Source: Geobacteraceae bacterium | GTDB lineage: Bacteria; Desulfobacterota; Desulfuromonadia; Geobacterales; Geobacteraceae | Direction of reading: 5' to 3' | DNA: 38,672 bases | Assembly (NCBI GenBank): GCA_028683555.1 | Contig: JAQUHN010000012.1 | Location: 1-38,672, forward strand | In this document: positions 24,393 to 33,490 of the stretch, piece after piece | How the letters are laid out: each line of letters begins with the position of its first letter | How positions within the stretch are numbered: the stretch's first letter is position 1 | Notes under the pieces: model-generated | Seen by the model: only the letters and a program-made list of their open reading frames with translations | Told to the model about the DNA's origin: nothing | Databases searched by the model: none | Made by a program: the position numbers and the translations under genes

Positions 24393-24973
24393 CCAGGTGC
24401 CTCCAGGTAGTAAGTAGTGCCGTACTCGAGTCCTGCCTCCAGCGCTCGGAGCGACTGGGTCACCAGATTACCCCGTGTTGCTTGCTTGCTTTCCAGTACC
24501 TGCCGGATATCACCGGCCGTGCAGAAAAAGGGGAAAGGGGAGCCCGGTGCCAGGAGAAAGCCGAGCAGAATCAGGTTTGTCCCCTGTCGCAATCCGCTCT
24601 CCCGGGCGATTGCGTCTGCGTCAATGCGGTGCATAGCCGGTCCTTCAACCTGTTCGGCGCAATCCGGTGCGTTCATGGCGGCCCAGCCGTCGGCTTTGAG
24701 GAATGGCCGCTGCAGGCGGAAGTTGCCGGCATTCAGTACCAGCATGCCGTCCGCCGTGCCGGCGCGCACCAGCGGACTGGGAAAACCGCCCACCTTCAGG
24801 TGCGAAACGACCACACCGCCCCGCTGGGCCATGCCGTGAGTTTCGGACGAAATGACAGCCAGACCGCGATGAATGGCCGTCTCTGCCAGCAGTCGGGTGA
24901 GGAACAGTATGCCTTGGCCGCCCACACCGCTAATAATCAGTTGCTGTCGTACCGGTGCTTCGCGGTCGCTCAT
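24386..24973 (-). CDS. iorB: Indolepyruvate:ferredoxin oxidoreductase, beta subunit
   Basis: A 195-aa gamma-domain subunit of the 2-oxoacid oxidoreductase superfamily. It opens with LIISGVGGQGILFLTRLLAE (the conserved GxGGQG) and continues with SSETHGMAQRGGVVVSHLK, which is near-invariant in IorB. With IorA it oxidatively decarboxylates aryl pyruvates (indolepyruvate, phenylpyruvate) to aryl-acetyl-CoA and reduces ferredoxin. The start overlaps the iorA stop by ATGA and has AGGGAGGATTGCAACC as ribosome binding site. Its 3' end overlaps paaK. Confidence 0.95.
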   Translation of the reverse strand: MSDREAPVRQQLIISGVGGQGILFLTRLLAETAIHRGLAVISSETHGMAQRGGVVVSHLKVGGFPSPLVRAGTADGMLVLNAGNFRLQRPFLKADGWAAMNAPDCAEQVEGPAMHRIDADAIARESGLRQGTNLILLGFLLAPGSPFPFFCTAGDIRQVLESKQATRGNLVTQSLRALEAGLEYGTTYYLEAPGC

Positions 24974-26802
24974 GGTTGCAATCCTCCCTCGGTCTGTTGT
25001 TCAATGATGGCGCCAACCGGGCAGACATGAACGCAAACACCGCAGTCCTGGCAGGTCAGTCGGTCGATATGGACGCGCTTTTGCTGTTCGTCGAAGATCA
25101 GTGCCGGGCATTCGAAGCTCGTAACACAATAACGGCATCCGGTGCAGTCCGGGGTTATGGTTACCGGTCGGCGTGGCGGTGCAACCTTGCGGCGCCGATC
25201 GATCACGCAGGGGTGGCGCGCAATGACTACTGCCGGACCGTTGCTGTGGCTGAAGGCCAGGGCCTTTTGCAGGAGAGCGATGAAGTCCGGCAATTCGGTC
25301 GGATCGGCAACCTGGCAGAAACGGATGCCGCAAGCATTGACCAGTCCTTCGATGTCAACGGCGACGGTCGGTTCACCCATGGCGCCGCTGCCGAGTGCCG
25401 GGGTCGGCTGGTTACCGGTCATGGCCGTGGTCGAGTTGTCGAGGATCACCAGTACGAAACGGGCATTCTGGGTGACGGCATCGATCAGCGGCGGAATCCC
25501 GGCATGGAAGAAGGTGGAGTCGCCGATGGTGGCGACGATGTCGGTTTCCTTGCCCGCGAGTCTGAAGGCCTGATAGAAACCGGCCGCCTGGCTGACCGCG
25601 GCTCCCATGCAGAGAACCGAATCGACCGCCCCAAGATTGAGACCGAGAGTATAGCAGCCGATGTCGCTCGGGTAGATGCCGTGGGGTGCGGCCTTTTTAA
25701 TGGCATAGAAGCTGGTTCGGTGGGGACAGCCGGGACAGAGGGTCGGTTTGCGGCCGCCGGCGGTATCCACCGGAGCAGCAGCGTCTCCGGTTATTCCGGC
25801 GAAATCTTTCAGCAGCCGTTCGACCGTTTCCGGGATGAGTTCCCCGGCTTCGGCGACAAAGCCGGTCAGTTTGCCCCGGGTTCGTTGCCGGTCGGCCAGT
25901 TGCATCTCGATAACGCCGCTGGTTTCTTCCAGGATCAGGATCTGGTCATAGCTGGCGAGCAGTCGGTCGCGGAATTCACTGTGGAGCGGAAAAGGCTGCA
26001 GCACCTGGTAGAGGGGCAGCGTGTCGATCAGGCCGGAATCGGTCATGATCTCCCTGGCATGGGCGGCGGCAACGCCGCAGGCCAACACCGCTTTCGGGGC
26101 TGTTACGCCCGGATTGATCCGCTTCGGCGCAGTGGCGGGATGGACAGCGATCTGCTCTAGCTTTGCAACCAGCTGCAGGTGTTGTTGGAGACGGAACTTT
26201 GGCGTGGAGGCCCAGCGGGACGGCTCCTTGGTAAAATCGACAGAGATGGGTGACGGGCTGAATTCCACGGCCGGGACATTCTGTCCGGCATGGCATACCC
26301 TGGTGGTCGGGCGGAGCAGGACCGGTATCTCGAACTTCTCCGACAGCTCGAATCCCAGGCCGACCATCTCCCGCGCCTGGGCCGGGGAGTCGGGGTCGAG
26401 GACCGGCACTTTGGCGAGCATTGCCAGCATGCGGCTGTCCTGCTCGGTCTGGGAAGAATGGGGACCGGGGTCGTCGGCGCTGATGACGATGAATCCGCCT
26501 TTTACTCCCTGGTAGGCGGCACTCATGAAGGGGTCCGAAGCGACGTTCAGTCCCACCTGTTTCATGGCAACCGCGGAACGCAGGCCGGTAATGGCGGCGG
26601 TGTAAGCTATTTCCAGCGAAACCTTTTCGTTTACTCCCCATTCTACATGCATCGTGGCGCCGGTGGCCTTTTGCCAGGCGGCGACGGAAGAGAGAATCTC
26701 CGAAGCGGGGGTTCCGGGGTAGGACGTGGCGACCGCGCAGCCGTTTTCCACCAGACCGGCGGCAATGGCTTCGTTTCCAAGCATAAGGATGTTGCTGGAC
26801 AC
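24970..26802 (-). CDS. iorA: Indolepyruvate:ferredoxin oxidoreductase, alpha subunit
   Basis: A 610-aa subunit with all expected parts. These are the pyrimidine-binding domain (ATSYPGTPASEILSS, residues 24-38), a middle domain, the TPP-binding domain (LCPGCPHRTSFYAIKKA and GDSTFFHAGIPPLID) and a C-terminal 2[4Fe-4S] ferredoxin (CTGCRYC, then CQDCGVCVHVCP). It oxidises aryl pyruvates from aromatic amino acid transamination. The start is GTG 26802, five bases after GGAGGT; no ATG fits. Only 33 bp separate the start codon from a complete MITE-like repeat, so the promoter must lie in or beyond that repeat. Confidence 0.96.
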   Translation of the reverse strand: MSSNILMLGNEAIAAGLVENGCAVATSYPGTPASEILSSVAAWQKATGATMHVEWGVNEKVSLEIAYTAAITGLRSAVAMKQVGLNVASDPFMSAAYQGVKGGFIVISADDPGPHSSQTEQDSRMLAMLAKVPVLDPDSPAQAREMVGLGFELSEKFEIPVLLRPTTRVCHAGQNVPAVEFSPSPISVDFTKEPSRWASTPKFRLQQHLQLVAKLEQIAVHPATAPKRINPGVTAPKAVLACGVAAAHAREIMTDSGLIDTLPLYQVLQPFPLHSEFRDRLLASYDQILILEETSGVIEMQLADRQRTRGKLTGFVAEAGELIPETVERLLKDFAGITGDAAAPVDTAGGRKPTLCPGCPHRTSFYAIKKAAPHGIYPSDIGCYTLGLNLGAVDSVLCMGAAVSQAAGFYQAFRLAGKETDIVATIGDSTFFHAGIPPLIDAVTQNARFVLVILDNSTTAMTGNQPTPALGSGAMGEPTVAVDIEGLVNACGIRFCQVADPTELPDFIALLQKALAFSHSNGPAVVIARHPCVIDRRRKVAPPRRPVTITPDCTGCRYCVTSFECPALIFDEQQKRVHIDRLTCQDCGVCVHVCPVGAIIEQQTEGGLQP

Positions 26803-26835
26803 AATCTACCTCCCTCAAGGCAAGTGAGGCTAAAT

Positions 26836-27013
26836 AGTTTTCATCCGGAAACGGTTCTTTTTCGCCCTGGCTGTGTCAATCCGCGGGCTTGCTTGTGCGG
26901 CGTACCTGGGTACGCCTCCGCGTAACTCCTTGATTTCCTTGCCAGGACAAAAAATCCCTCGTTTACGAATTGAAAACCAATAGTTTCAAATCCGGGGTTT
27001 CCGGATGGAAACT
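26836..27013. mobile_element. MITE-like element, copy A (178 bp)
   Basis: The ends AGTTTTCATCCGGAAAC and GTTTCCGGATGGAAACT form 17-bp terminal inverted repeats with one mismatch. The element is flanked by AAAT on both sides (26832-26835 and 27014-27017). It has no transposase ORF. It differs from the copy at 37591-37768 at only nine positions, with no indels. The interior has nested inverted repeats: CGTAC-CTGG-GTACG, CCTGGC with GCCAGG, and ATCCGG-GGTTT-CCGGAT near the right end, so RNA from it would fold strongly. An alternative reading is a TA target duplication, because TA also flanks the shortened 16-bp repeats. Confidence 0.75.
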
Positions 27014-27229
27014 AAATAGTGAGCGAGCTGTTTCCGCTTGTCAATAATTAAAATGTGTCGGACTGCGAGGAAATGATATTTTTGATCCACAGATTCTCCA
27101 TGGTTTTTTGTCGGGAAAGTATCGGCACTTGTTTGGCCAGGAGTTCCCCGCCAACCCCATAATCGATAACCATCCTTTACACGGGTTCGGCCAGCTGCCG
27201 GATAGGCCGGTATTCTGGTGCTGTTTTCG
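27014..27229. other. Non-coding stretch upstream of copy A
   Basis: 216 bp between the MITE-like element and the end of the helical secreted protein gene, both read leftward around it. A TTGACA (27044-27039, minus strand) just outside the element could be part of the iorA promoter, but its spacing to any -10-like hexamer is poor. A minus-strand open frame through here lacks a ribosome binding site. Confidence 0.3.
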
Positions 27230-28171
27230 TTAAGGTTTGACAGGATTCGGTGGATGAATGACCGCATATCGTGCCGACAACTCACCGGCCAGTTCGTTAT
27301 AGACCCGGAGTGATGCAATCAGTGAGTCATCTTTCTCCGTCGATTTTTCGAAATTCTTCAAGCGTCCGTTGAAGTTTCCCGCTTTGGACTGCAGATTCTG
27401 GATGCTTTGGCTTAAGAACCCTTTTTCTTTCTTGTCGCCGTCCGATCGGGTAATGAAGGATTTTGTTTTCTCCCAGTATTCATCGGTGCAGCCGAGATAG
27501 TGGTTGAGGCTCTGCAGGAAAGAGAGGGTCGAGGCGGACAGTTCGGAGATGCTGGCAAGTTTTGTCCTGGTATCGTTCATTTCCTTGCGCAACCGTTCAT
27601 CGGCAAAGCGGGCGACGGTGGCCGCATTTTGTGCTTTGTCGGATGTCGCGGCATGGTTGAGAGCGTCCACCTTGGCAACAAAATCGCGCGATGTTGCCAG
27701 ATAGCGGGATATGGATACTGATGCCGAATTCAGCGTTATCAGTCCTTGCGAGATGAACTTGGTAAGCAGTGAGGCCTGTCCCGCATAGGGAATGGGGAGC
27801 ATCTTTGCAAAACCCGCAGCAACCGATCCTGCCTCGATATACTTCGAATAGCCGGAGAGGTTTGCCGTCATCCAGGTGACAAAGGCCTCGAACTCCGCCA
27901 GGGACTGGCGTTGATTCTTTACATCCGCCGCAATTTCACTCAGTTTTTGCTGGCTTTTCAATGCGAGCGTATCGGCGTTGATGGTCGGAACCGTTTCCAG
28001 GTCGACCAGTTTGTGGCTCAGTTGCGTATTGTCGTTCTGCAGGGTGATAAGCAGTTGATCTTTTTCCTTGAGCGCTGACTCGCACGAGCCATTTTCATCG
28101 GCCATTGCGGGGGGCGTCGTCAACAGGTGACCGACCAGCAATGAAAGTATCAAGCGGCGAGGGGTTTTCAT
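27230..28171 (-). CDS. Secreted, largely helical protein of unknown function (313 aa)
   Basis: A Sec signal peptide (MKTPRRLILSLLVGHLL, cut after PAMA at about residue 24) precedes a mature protein that is almost entirely predicted helix. Residues 30-110 are coiled-coil-like (Leu/Gln/Asp-rich). At 115-160 is an unusual amphipathic to hydrophobic stretch (AGSVAAGFAKMLPIPYAGQA and the following LLTKFISQGLITLN), and further long helices run to the end. One lone Cys near the N-terminus and one at LGCTDEY could pair. The layout of long helices around a central hydrophobic hairpin recalls alpha-helical pore-forming toxins, but no such family is recognised by sequence. The gene is monocistronic. Confidence 0.75.
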   Translation of the reverse strand: MKTPRRLILSLLVGHLLTTPPAMADENGSCESALKEKDQLLITLQNDNTQLSHKLVDLETVPTINADTLALKSQQKLSEIAADVKNQRQSLAEFEAFVTWMTANLSGYSKYIEAGSVAAGFAKMLPIPYAGQASLLTKFISQGLITLNSASVSISRYLATSRDFVAKVDALNHAATSDKAQNAATVARFADERLRKEMNDTRTKLASISELSASTLSFLQSLNHYLGCTDEYWEKTKSFITRSDGDKKEKGFLSQSIQNLQSKAGNFNGRLKNFEKSTEKDDSLIASLRVYNELAGELSARYAVIHPPNPVKP

Positions 28172-28727
28172 CTTTTCATGTTCCTTTTATTTCTGAGATC
28201 TGAATTCACGAGAGTTGGCTGTCATGTAAGGGAAAGGGGTTCGATCCGAAACAGGGTGCAGATTGTGATAATTATCGGGAAGGCACAATAGCGGAAAGTT
28301 TTGCCACTGGCAAGCCATAATCATTCGTATTTGTGAACTTGTTGTGAGTCCAACTACCCGGAACAATGGGGTTCCTGTTGAAAAACACCGAGAGAGTCAC
28401 GGGCGGATAAACCGGGTATGGCGAGCCGAACCGATGCTTTATGAAACTGCGACACTATACTGTCGGCGTGCCAAAGAAGCGGCTTTACTGGTTGTGGTAC
28501 TGCAAACCGCTGAGAAACCGCGGTGACACGGCTGTAAACGATGGCCGAAGTGACCTTCAATGGTTGCCTGGTTTTTGCCGAGATTGTTGTTGATTCTATT
28601 TGTGTGGATTCTACTGGATTTTTGCCCCTGAATTCCGATAAGGTTTAGACCAGCATTTGTAGCCTGTCCCATTCCTGCCGACCACATGGTTTTTTACGGC
28701 AATGTTGCAAGAAAGATTTCCATTTTT
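28172..28727. other. Intergenic region upstream of the hybrid kinase
   Basis: 556 bp between two divergently oriented genes. Short open frames on both strands lack ribosome binding sites and resemble no family. The sequence GGTTCGATCC at 28238 resembles a tRNA T-loop, but the flanking stems do not pair. No promoter could be assigned with confidence. Confidence 0.35.
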
Positions 28728-31700
28728 ATGCACCTTTCGAGCTTGAAAACCAAAATGAACTTTGCCGTATCCCTGTTGATGACGGCGGTTCTTTCCTTAC
28801 TGGCGCTCACCGCTTTCTGGTATTTCGAGAGACAGTACACCGAGACGATTGCCCGGCAGCAGTATACCCTGGTCTCGTCAATGGCGGAGGCACTGGACAG
28901 CAAGATACTGAATGCCCAGAAAGAGCTTGTCGCAGTTGCCGAAAGCGTACAGCCGAAACTTGTCGACGACCACCGTTTGGCACAGCGCTTTCTTGACGCC
29001 AAGCCTGGCCTGCGAACAGTCTTCAACAGCGGTATTTTTGTTTTTTCACGAGAAGGAAGTCTTGCCGCCGCATCTCCGTCTGAGCCGCAGTTGCTCGGCA
29101 GGGACTATACATTTCGCGATTATATTAAAAAAACGATAGAAACCGGCAGGCCGCAAATATCGGCGCCTTTTTCTTCAACGCAAGCTCATCGACACCCGAT
29201 TGTCATGTTTACCGCCCCCTTTTTTGCTGCCGACGGTGAACTGGCCGGGATTCTGGCCGGTGCCGTGGATCTTATGCGGGAAAACTTTCTCGGTAAACTG
29301 GCAAGCATCAAAATCGGCGAAAAAGGGTATCTCTATCTCTATAGCACCGACCGCACGATGATCGTTCATCCCGACCGGAGGAGAATTCTCCAACGGGACG
29401 TGCCACTCGGGGTTAACAGACTGTATGATCGTGCCATCGCAGGTTTCGAAGGCACCGGTGAGACGGTTAATTCGCGGGGGGTGCGGGCGTTCAGTTCCTT
29501 CAAACACCTCTTGTCCACCAACTGGATACTGGCGGCAAATTATCCCTGGGAAGAGGTATACACGCCCATATACCGGGCAAGGTGGTTCATGCTGGGGGCA
29601 TTGGTCCTGGCGCTGCTATTCTCGAATGCCATTGTCTGGTGGTCCATGCGCCGACTGACTGCGCCGCTGCTGCTGTTTACCAGTCATGTCAAGGGTATTG
29701 CCGACACCAACGCTGAGCCGACGTCATTCCAGGTGATGTCCTTGGATGAGATCGGTACCCTGGCTCAGGCTTTCAACGACATGGTATCCGCCATGCATCA
29801 GCAGAAGAAAACCATCCGCGAGCAAAAGGATTTTTCCGATACACTGCTACTGAATTCCGCGATACCGACCTTCGTCCTCGACATCCATCACCGGGTGGTC
29901 AGCTGGAACCGGGCCTGCGAAGACTTGACCGGTATAAAAGCGGCAGAGGTTGTCGGCACTGCCGATTCCTGGAAGGGTTTTTATGACGAGAAGTGTCTGC
30001 TGCTTGCCGATTTCGTCGTTGATAGCACTGATCCTGCTGAGACAGCAAATTACGATTCTTACCGCAAATCTCCTTTTAGCCCCGACGGACTGCAGGCCGA
30101 AGGCTGGTGTGGGATGCCGAACGGCGCACAACGGTACCTGTTTGCCGATGCTGTTCCGGTGCGCAATGCCGAGGGATCGATAATCGCGGTTATCCAGACG
30201 GTGCAGGACTTCACGGCGCGGAAGCGCGCCGAGCAGGAACTGGAATTCAAGAATGTCATTCTTTCCACGCAGCAGGAAACAGCGATCGACGGTATTCTGG
30301 TAGTTGATGACAACGACACCATCATTTCCTTTAATCGGCGGTTTATCGAGTTGTGGGACGTTCCCGCCGAATTGCTTGAGGCCTGGGAGGATACCCCGCT
30401 ATTGCATCTGGTTACCACCAGGGTTGTTGATCCGGAAAGCTTCCTGGCACGGGTGAAATACCTCTATGACCACCGGGAGGAAAAAAGCCGTGAGCTCATC
30501 CTCCTGCAGGACGGCAGGGTGTTTGACAGGTATTCGGCACCGATGCTGGGTGAAGATGGAAAATACTATGGCCGGGTGTGGTATTTCCGTGACATCAGTG
30601 AGCGTAAGCAGATGGAAATGGCGCTCAGGGAAAGCGAAGAGCGCTACCGGAAACTGGTGGAGCTTTCTCCTGATGCAATTTACATCCACAGCGGAGGAAT
30701 TCTGGTCTTTGCCAATGCGGCAGGCGCCAGGCTGATCGGTGCGAAGCGGCCCGAAGATATCTACGGCAGGCAGGCGCTCGACTTCGTTCATCCCGATTGC
30801 CGGGAGCTTGTCGTACGTCGCTTGAGCGGTTTGCGGCTGGACGGCGAACAGAATCCCGTCATTGAAGAGATGTTTCTCCGGTTCGACGGCTCAGCCGTAG
30901 CAGTCGAAGTTTCTTCCCTTGTTTTTACCTTCCAAGGCAAAGAAGCCGTGCTGGTGGTTGCCCGGGATATCGGCGAGCGCAAAAAAATGCAGGAAGAACT
31001 GGTTAAGGTGCAAAAACTTGAATCCCTGGGTGTTCTGGCAGGCGGCATCGCTCACGATTTCAATAATATCCTGACCGGGATTCTCGGCACCCTGTCGCTG
31101 GCATACGCCAAGCTCGACCCGGATCACGCCATTGCCCGGCATCTGATCGATTGCGAAAAAGCTGCCGTCCGGGCAAGCAAGCTGACGCAACAACTGTTGA
31201 CCTTTGCCCGCGGCGGCGAGCCGGTAAAAAAACTGGTCGACCCGGCTTCGCTGATCATGGAGACGATGCATTTCGTGTTGAGCGGATCCAATGTCAGAAG
31301 CGTCTTTGACCTGGCTGACGATCTCTGGAATATTCACGCGGATAGCGGACAACTCAGCCAGGCGCTGCACAATATCCTGATCAATGCGGTTCATGCCATG
31401 CCGGATGGTGGTGACGTGACCCTGTGCGCCGCTAATGTGATACTTGGCCAGGAAAATATCCATCAGTTGGCTGCCGGGCACTATATCCGGATCATCATTG
31501 CCGATCACGGTTGCGGTATTTCGGAAGAAAACCTCGGCAGCATCTTTGACCCCTATTTCACCACCAAGCAGGGCGGTAGCGGTCTCGGTCTGGCATCGGT
31601 CTACTCCATTATCAGGCGCCATGGCGGCAGTATCGAGGTTTCCTCGACGATCGGCCAGGGCAGTTGCTTTACGATCCATCTGCCTGCCTTGCCGGGGGAA

Positions 31701-32129
31701 CGGTCCGAAAATGAGTCGGTTGGAGAGGCCGTGGAATTGCCAGGGAGCGGCAGGGTCCTGATCATGGATGACGATGCTAGTATCTGTGACATTGCAACGG
31801 AAATCTTGCGGTTTGCCGGCTATGATGTGGCGAGCTGCGCCGAGGGGCGGGAAGCTGTTGAACGGTTTCGTGATGCCTTGGAGAGTGGTACCCCGTTTGA
31901 TGCTGTTATCCTGGACCTGACGATACCGGGCGGTATGGGCGGCAGGGAGGCCGCCGGCATGATCCTGGCGCTTGATCCGAACGCAGTGCTGATAGTCTCC
32001 AGCGGCTATTCCAATGATCCGGTGGTTGCCAATTGTCGTGCGTACGGCTTCAGCGGAGTGGTTGCCAAACCGTTTGCCGCCAATACTTTGATCGGAGAAC
32101 TGGGCCGGCTGCTTGCGAGAAAGCACTAA
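28728..32129 (+). CDS. Hybrid sensor histidine kinase (dCache-HAMP-PAS x3-HisKA-HATPase-REC)
   Basis: About 1133 aa from ATG 28728; an in-frame ATG at 28686 adds 14 residues and neither start has a good ribosome binding site. Order: membrane helix (about 12-33), periplasmic dCache sensor (35-280), membrane helix (286-306), HAMP (307-365), three PAS domains (about 370-490, 505-630, 635-755), HisKA with the phospho-acceptor H776 in GGIAHDFNNI, HATPase with N box NILINAVHAM, DHGCGIS and GSGLGLASV, and a receiver (1010-1133) with D1063 in VILDL. It is an NtrB-like kinase whose signal comes from the periplasm. No dedicated output regulator is adjacent. Confidence 0.94.
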   Translation: MHLSSLKTKMNFAVSLLMTAVLSLLALTAFWYFERQYTETIARQQYTLVSSMAEALDSKILNAQKELVAVAESVQPKLVDDHRLAQRFLDAKPGLRTVFNSGIFVFSREGSLAAASPSEPQLLGRDYTFRDYIKKTIETGRPQISAPFSSTQAHRHPIVMFTAPFFAADGELAGILAGAVDLMRENFLGKLASIKIGEKGYLYLYSTDRTMIVHPDRRRILQRDVPLGVNRLYDRAIAGFEGTGETVNSRGVRAFSSFKHLLSTNWILAANYPWEEVYTPIYRARWFMLGALVLALLFSNAIVWWSMRRLTAPLLLFTSHVKGIADTNAEPTSFQVMSLDEIGTLAQAFNDMVSAMHQQKKTIREQKDFSDTLLLNSAIPTFVLDIHHRVVSWNRACEDLTGIKAAEVVGTADSWKGFYDEKCLLLADFVVDSTDPAETANYDSYRKSPFSPDGLQAEGWCGMPNGAQRYLFADAVPVRNAEGSIIAVIQTVQDFTARKRAEQELEFKNVILSTQQETAIDGILVVDDNDTIISFNRRFIELWDVPAELLEAWEDTPLLHLVTTRVVDPESFLARVKYLYDHREEKSRELILLQDGRVFDRYSAPMLGEDGKYYGRVWYFRDISERKQMEMALRESEERYRKLVELSPDAIYIHSGGILVFANAAGARLIGAKRPEDIYGRQALDFVHPDCRELVVRRLSGLRLDGEQNPVIEEMFLRFDGSAVAVEVSSLVFTFQGKEAVLVVARDIGERKKMQEELVKVQKLESLGVLAGGIAHDFNNILTGILGTLSLAYAKLDPDHAIARHLIDCEKAAVRASKLTQQLLTFARGGEPVKKLVDPASLIMETMHFVLSGSNVRSVFDLADDLWNIHADSGQLSQALHNILINAVHAMPDGGDVTLCAANVILGQENIHQLAAGHYIRIIIADHGCGISEENLGSIFDPYFTTKQGGSGLGLASVYSIIRRHGGSIEVSSTIGQGSCFTIHLPALPGERSENESVGEAVELPGSGRVLIMDDDASICDIATEILRFAGYDVASCAEGREAVERFRDALESGTPFDAVILDLTIPGGMGGREAAGMILALDPNAVLIVSSGYSNDPVVANCRAYGFSGVVAKPFAANTLIGELGRLLARKH

Positions 32130-32199
32130 CGGGTCGAGTTCGGCAGCAAGAGTGAAAAGCGCGGGGCAAGGGCATTTCGGTCTACCAAAATTTCTGGTA

Positions 32200-33075
32200 T
32201 TACTTCAGGTTTTCAAGGGCTTGAGCAATGGATGCCATGAGTTTTTCCAGTTCGCTCCGCAGGTTTTTCCTGCTGTCCCTGTCCAGGGCTGCGACATCGA
32301 AGCGGCTGAAGCGTTTCGTGAAGCTGCGAATGTAGGCGTGGGGGGCAGGTTTCTTCAGCCGCGCCTGCTTCAGTTTTCTCGCCCGCGCTGCAAGGCTTTC
32401 GCGGTTCAGGATGCCATCGTGGTATTGCCGGAAGGCGTCAACCATCTCCGCTTGTCCCGGTAGTCGGGCGATCATTACCAGGATGTCGCGCGGAATCGAC
32501 GGTATGCAGCGGCAGGCATCGCGGATCTCGGCAGGCAGACGCGTAACAGCCATAATCTCCGACAGGGTCGGCACCGCCTTGCCGGTTATGCCTGCCAGGT
32601 CCTCCAGCCGATAGCCCTTCCTTTCCTTCAACGCCGCAATCGCCTCCGCTTCCTCGACAGCGGTCAGGTCGGTTCGCAAGAGATTCTCAATCAGTGCGGT
32701 TTCCAGTGGATCGCCGGTCACGATCCGTACCGGGATCCGCTCCTGTCCCGCCAGCCCAGCGGCCCGCAGCCGCCGTTCGCCAGCCACCAGACGCAGGCCG
32801 TTTTCGTTTGTCTGGCACAGAATTGGCTGCAACAGGCCGTTGGTCCGAATTGATGCGGCCAGGGACCGCAGGTCGGTTTCGTCGAAATGTCGGCGCGGCT
32901 GCTCCGGGTTCAGGGCGATCTCCTGCAGCGCCACCAGGTACACTCTGCCCCGTTGATAACGGGTTTCCCGCTTTTCCACGGGTTTTTCGGCTGCTTTCGC
33001 CCGGGGAGCGGGGTTCACCTCGAAAAGCTGCATCTGCGAGCCTGTTTCTTCTTCGGTGTCATCCCTCTCGAGCAT
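32200..33075 (-). CDS. parB: ParB/RepB/Spo0J-family DNA-binding protein (orphan ParB)
   Basis: A 291-aa protein from ATG 33075 (AGGGA nine bases upstream). The N-terminal ParB nuclease-like (CTPase) domain has NPEQPRRHFDE, SIRTNGLLQPI, the box GERRLRAAGL and ENLLRTDLTAVEEA. A KorB-type helix-turn-helix follows (YRLEDLAGITGKAVPTLSEI), then a basic region and a helical C-terminus. Classical ParB proteins load on parS and work with ParA in segregation. There is no parA here, the upstream gene is absent and the downstream gene convergent. It may be a Noc-like or accessory ParB, or a relic of a plasmid (inference). Confidence 0.92.
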   Translation of the reverse strand: MLERDDTEEETGSQMQLFEVNPAPRAKAAEKPVEKRETRYQRGRVYLVALQEIALNPEQPRRHFDETDLRSLAASIRTNGLLQPILCQTNENGLRLVAGERRLRAAGLAGQERIPVRIVTGDPLETALIENLLRTDLTAVEEAEAIAALKERKGYRLEDLAGITGKAVPTLSEIMAVTRLPAEIRDACRCIPSIPRDILVMIARLPGQAEMVDAFRQYHDGILNRESLAARARKLKQARLKKPAPHAYIRSFTKRFSRFDVAALDRDSRKNLRSELEKLMASIAQALENLK

Positions 33076-33490
33076 AGAAGAATTCCCTTTCAAAGGACAT
33101 CCGTTTCCGGTGGGAGAACCGGATTGGAAGTGCCCAGTTTATTGCACACGGTATCCGTCGTCCGCGAGAACGGGCGCCAGTGGCTTTTACCGTGGCTACT
33201 GTGGTTGCTACTGTAGCACAGAAATTTTGTCGGGACAAATTCCCGCTGCAGGAGTAAAATTTCATGGTAATAAATTTTTAGTTCTGGTAAAAAAGACGCA
33301 GCCGTTTCATTCACTATGGCTGTCATTTCCACCAGTTGTACGATTCTATCGTTTGTTGTACTCAGCGGGGAGGTTGTCGTGAACCGTGCATTGCATCAAA
33401 GATAGCCAGGAGCCGCTTCGATCAGGAACTACAGATCGGCGGCTTTTTTCTTGTCAGTGATTGCTCTGCCACTGACTGAAAGGGGTACCC
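33076..33490. other. Divergent region between parB and the HIT gene, with a palindrome
   Basis: A 415-bp gap with TTTGTC-GG-GACAAA at 33226-33239, a perfect 6-bp inverted repeat about 150 bp before the parB start. Two imperfect direct copies of GGCTACTGTGG-like sequence lie beside it (33193-33216). The palindrome could be an operator for either divergent gene. No gene is seen on either strand. Confidence 0.35.

Noticed and set aside
24955-26160. 401-codon open frame on the plus strand opposite iorA
   Set aside because: It is the antisense shadow of a well-supported gene in GC-rich DNA, without a ribosome binding site or a recognised family. The similar long antisense frames opposite rhlE (19413-20474) and the hybrid kinase (30891-32126) were rejected for the same reason.
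28238-28247. GGTTCGATCC, resembling a tRNA T-loop
   Set aside because: The flanking bases do not form T-stem, anticodon or acceptor stems.
28439-28687. 82-codon minus-strand frame upstream of the hybrid kinase
   Set aside because: No ribosome binding site, low-complexity composition and no family; overlapping frames on both strands suggest non-coding DNA.
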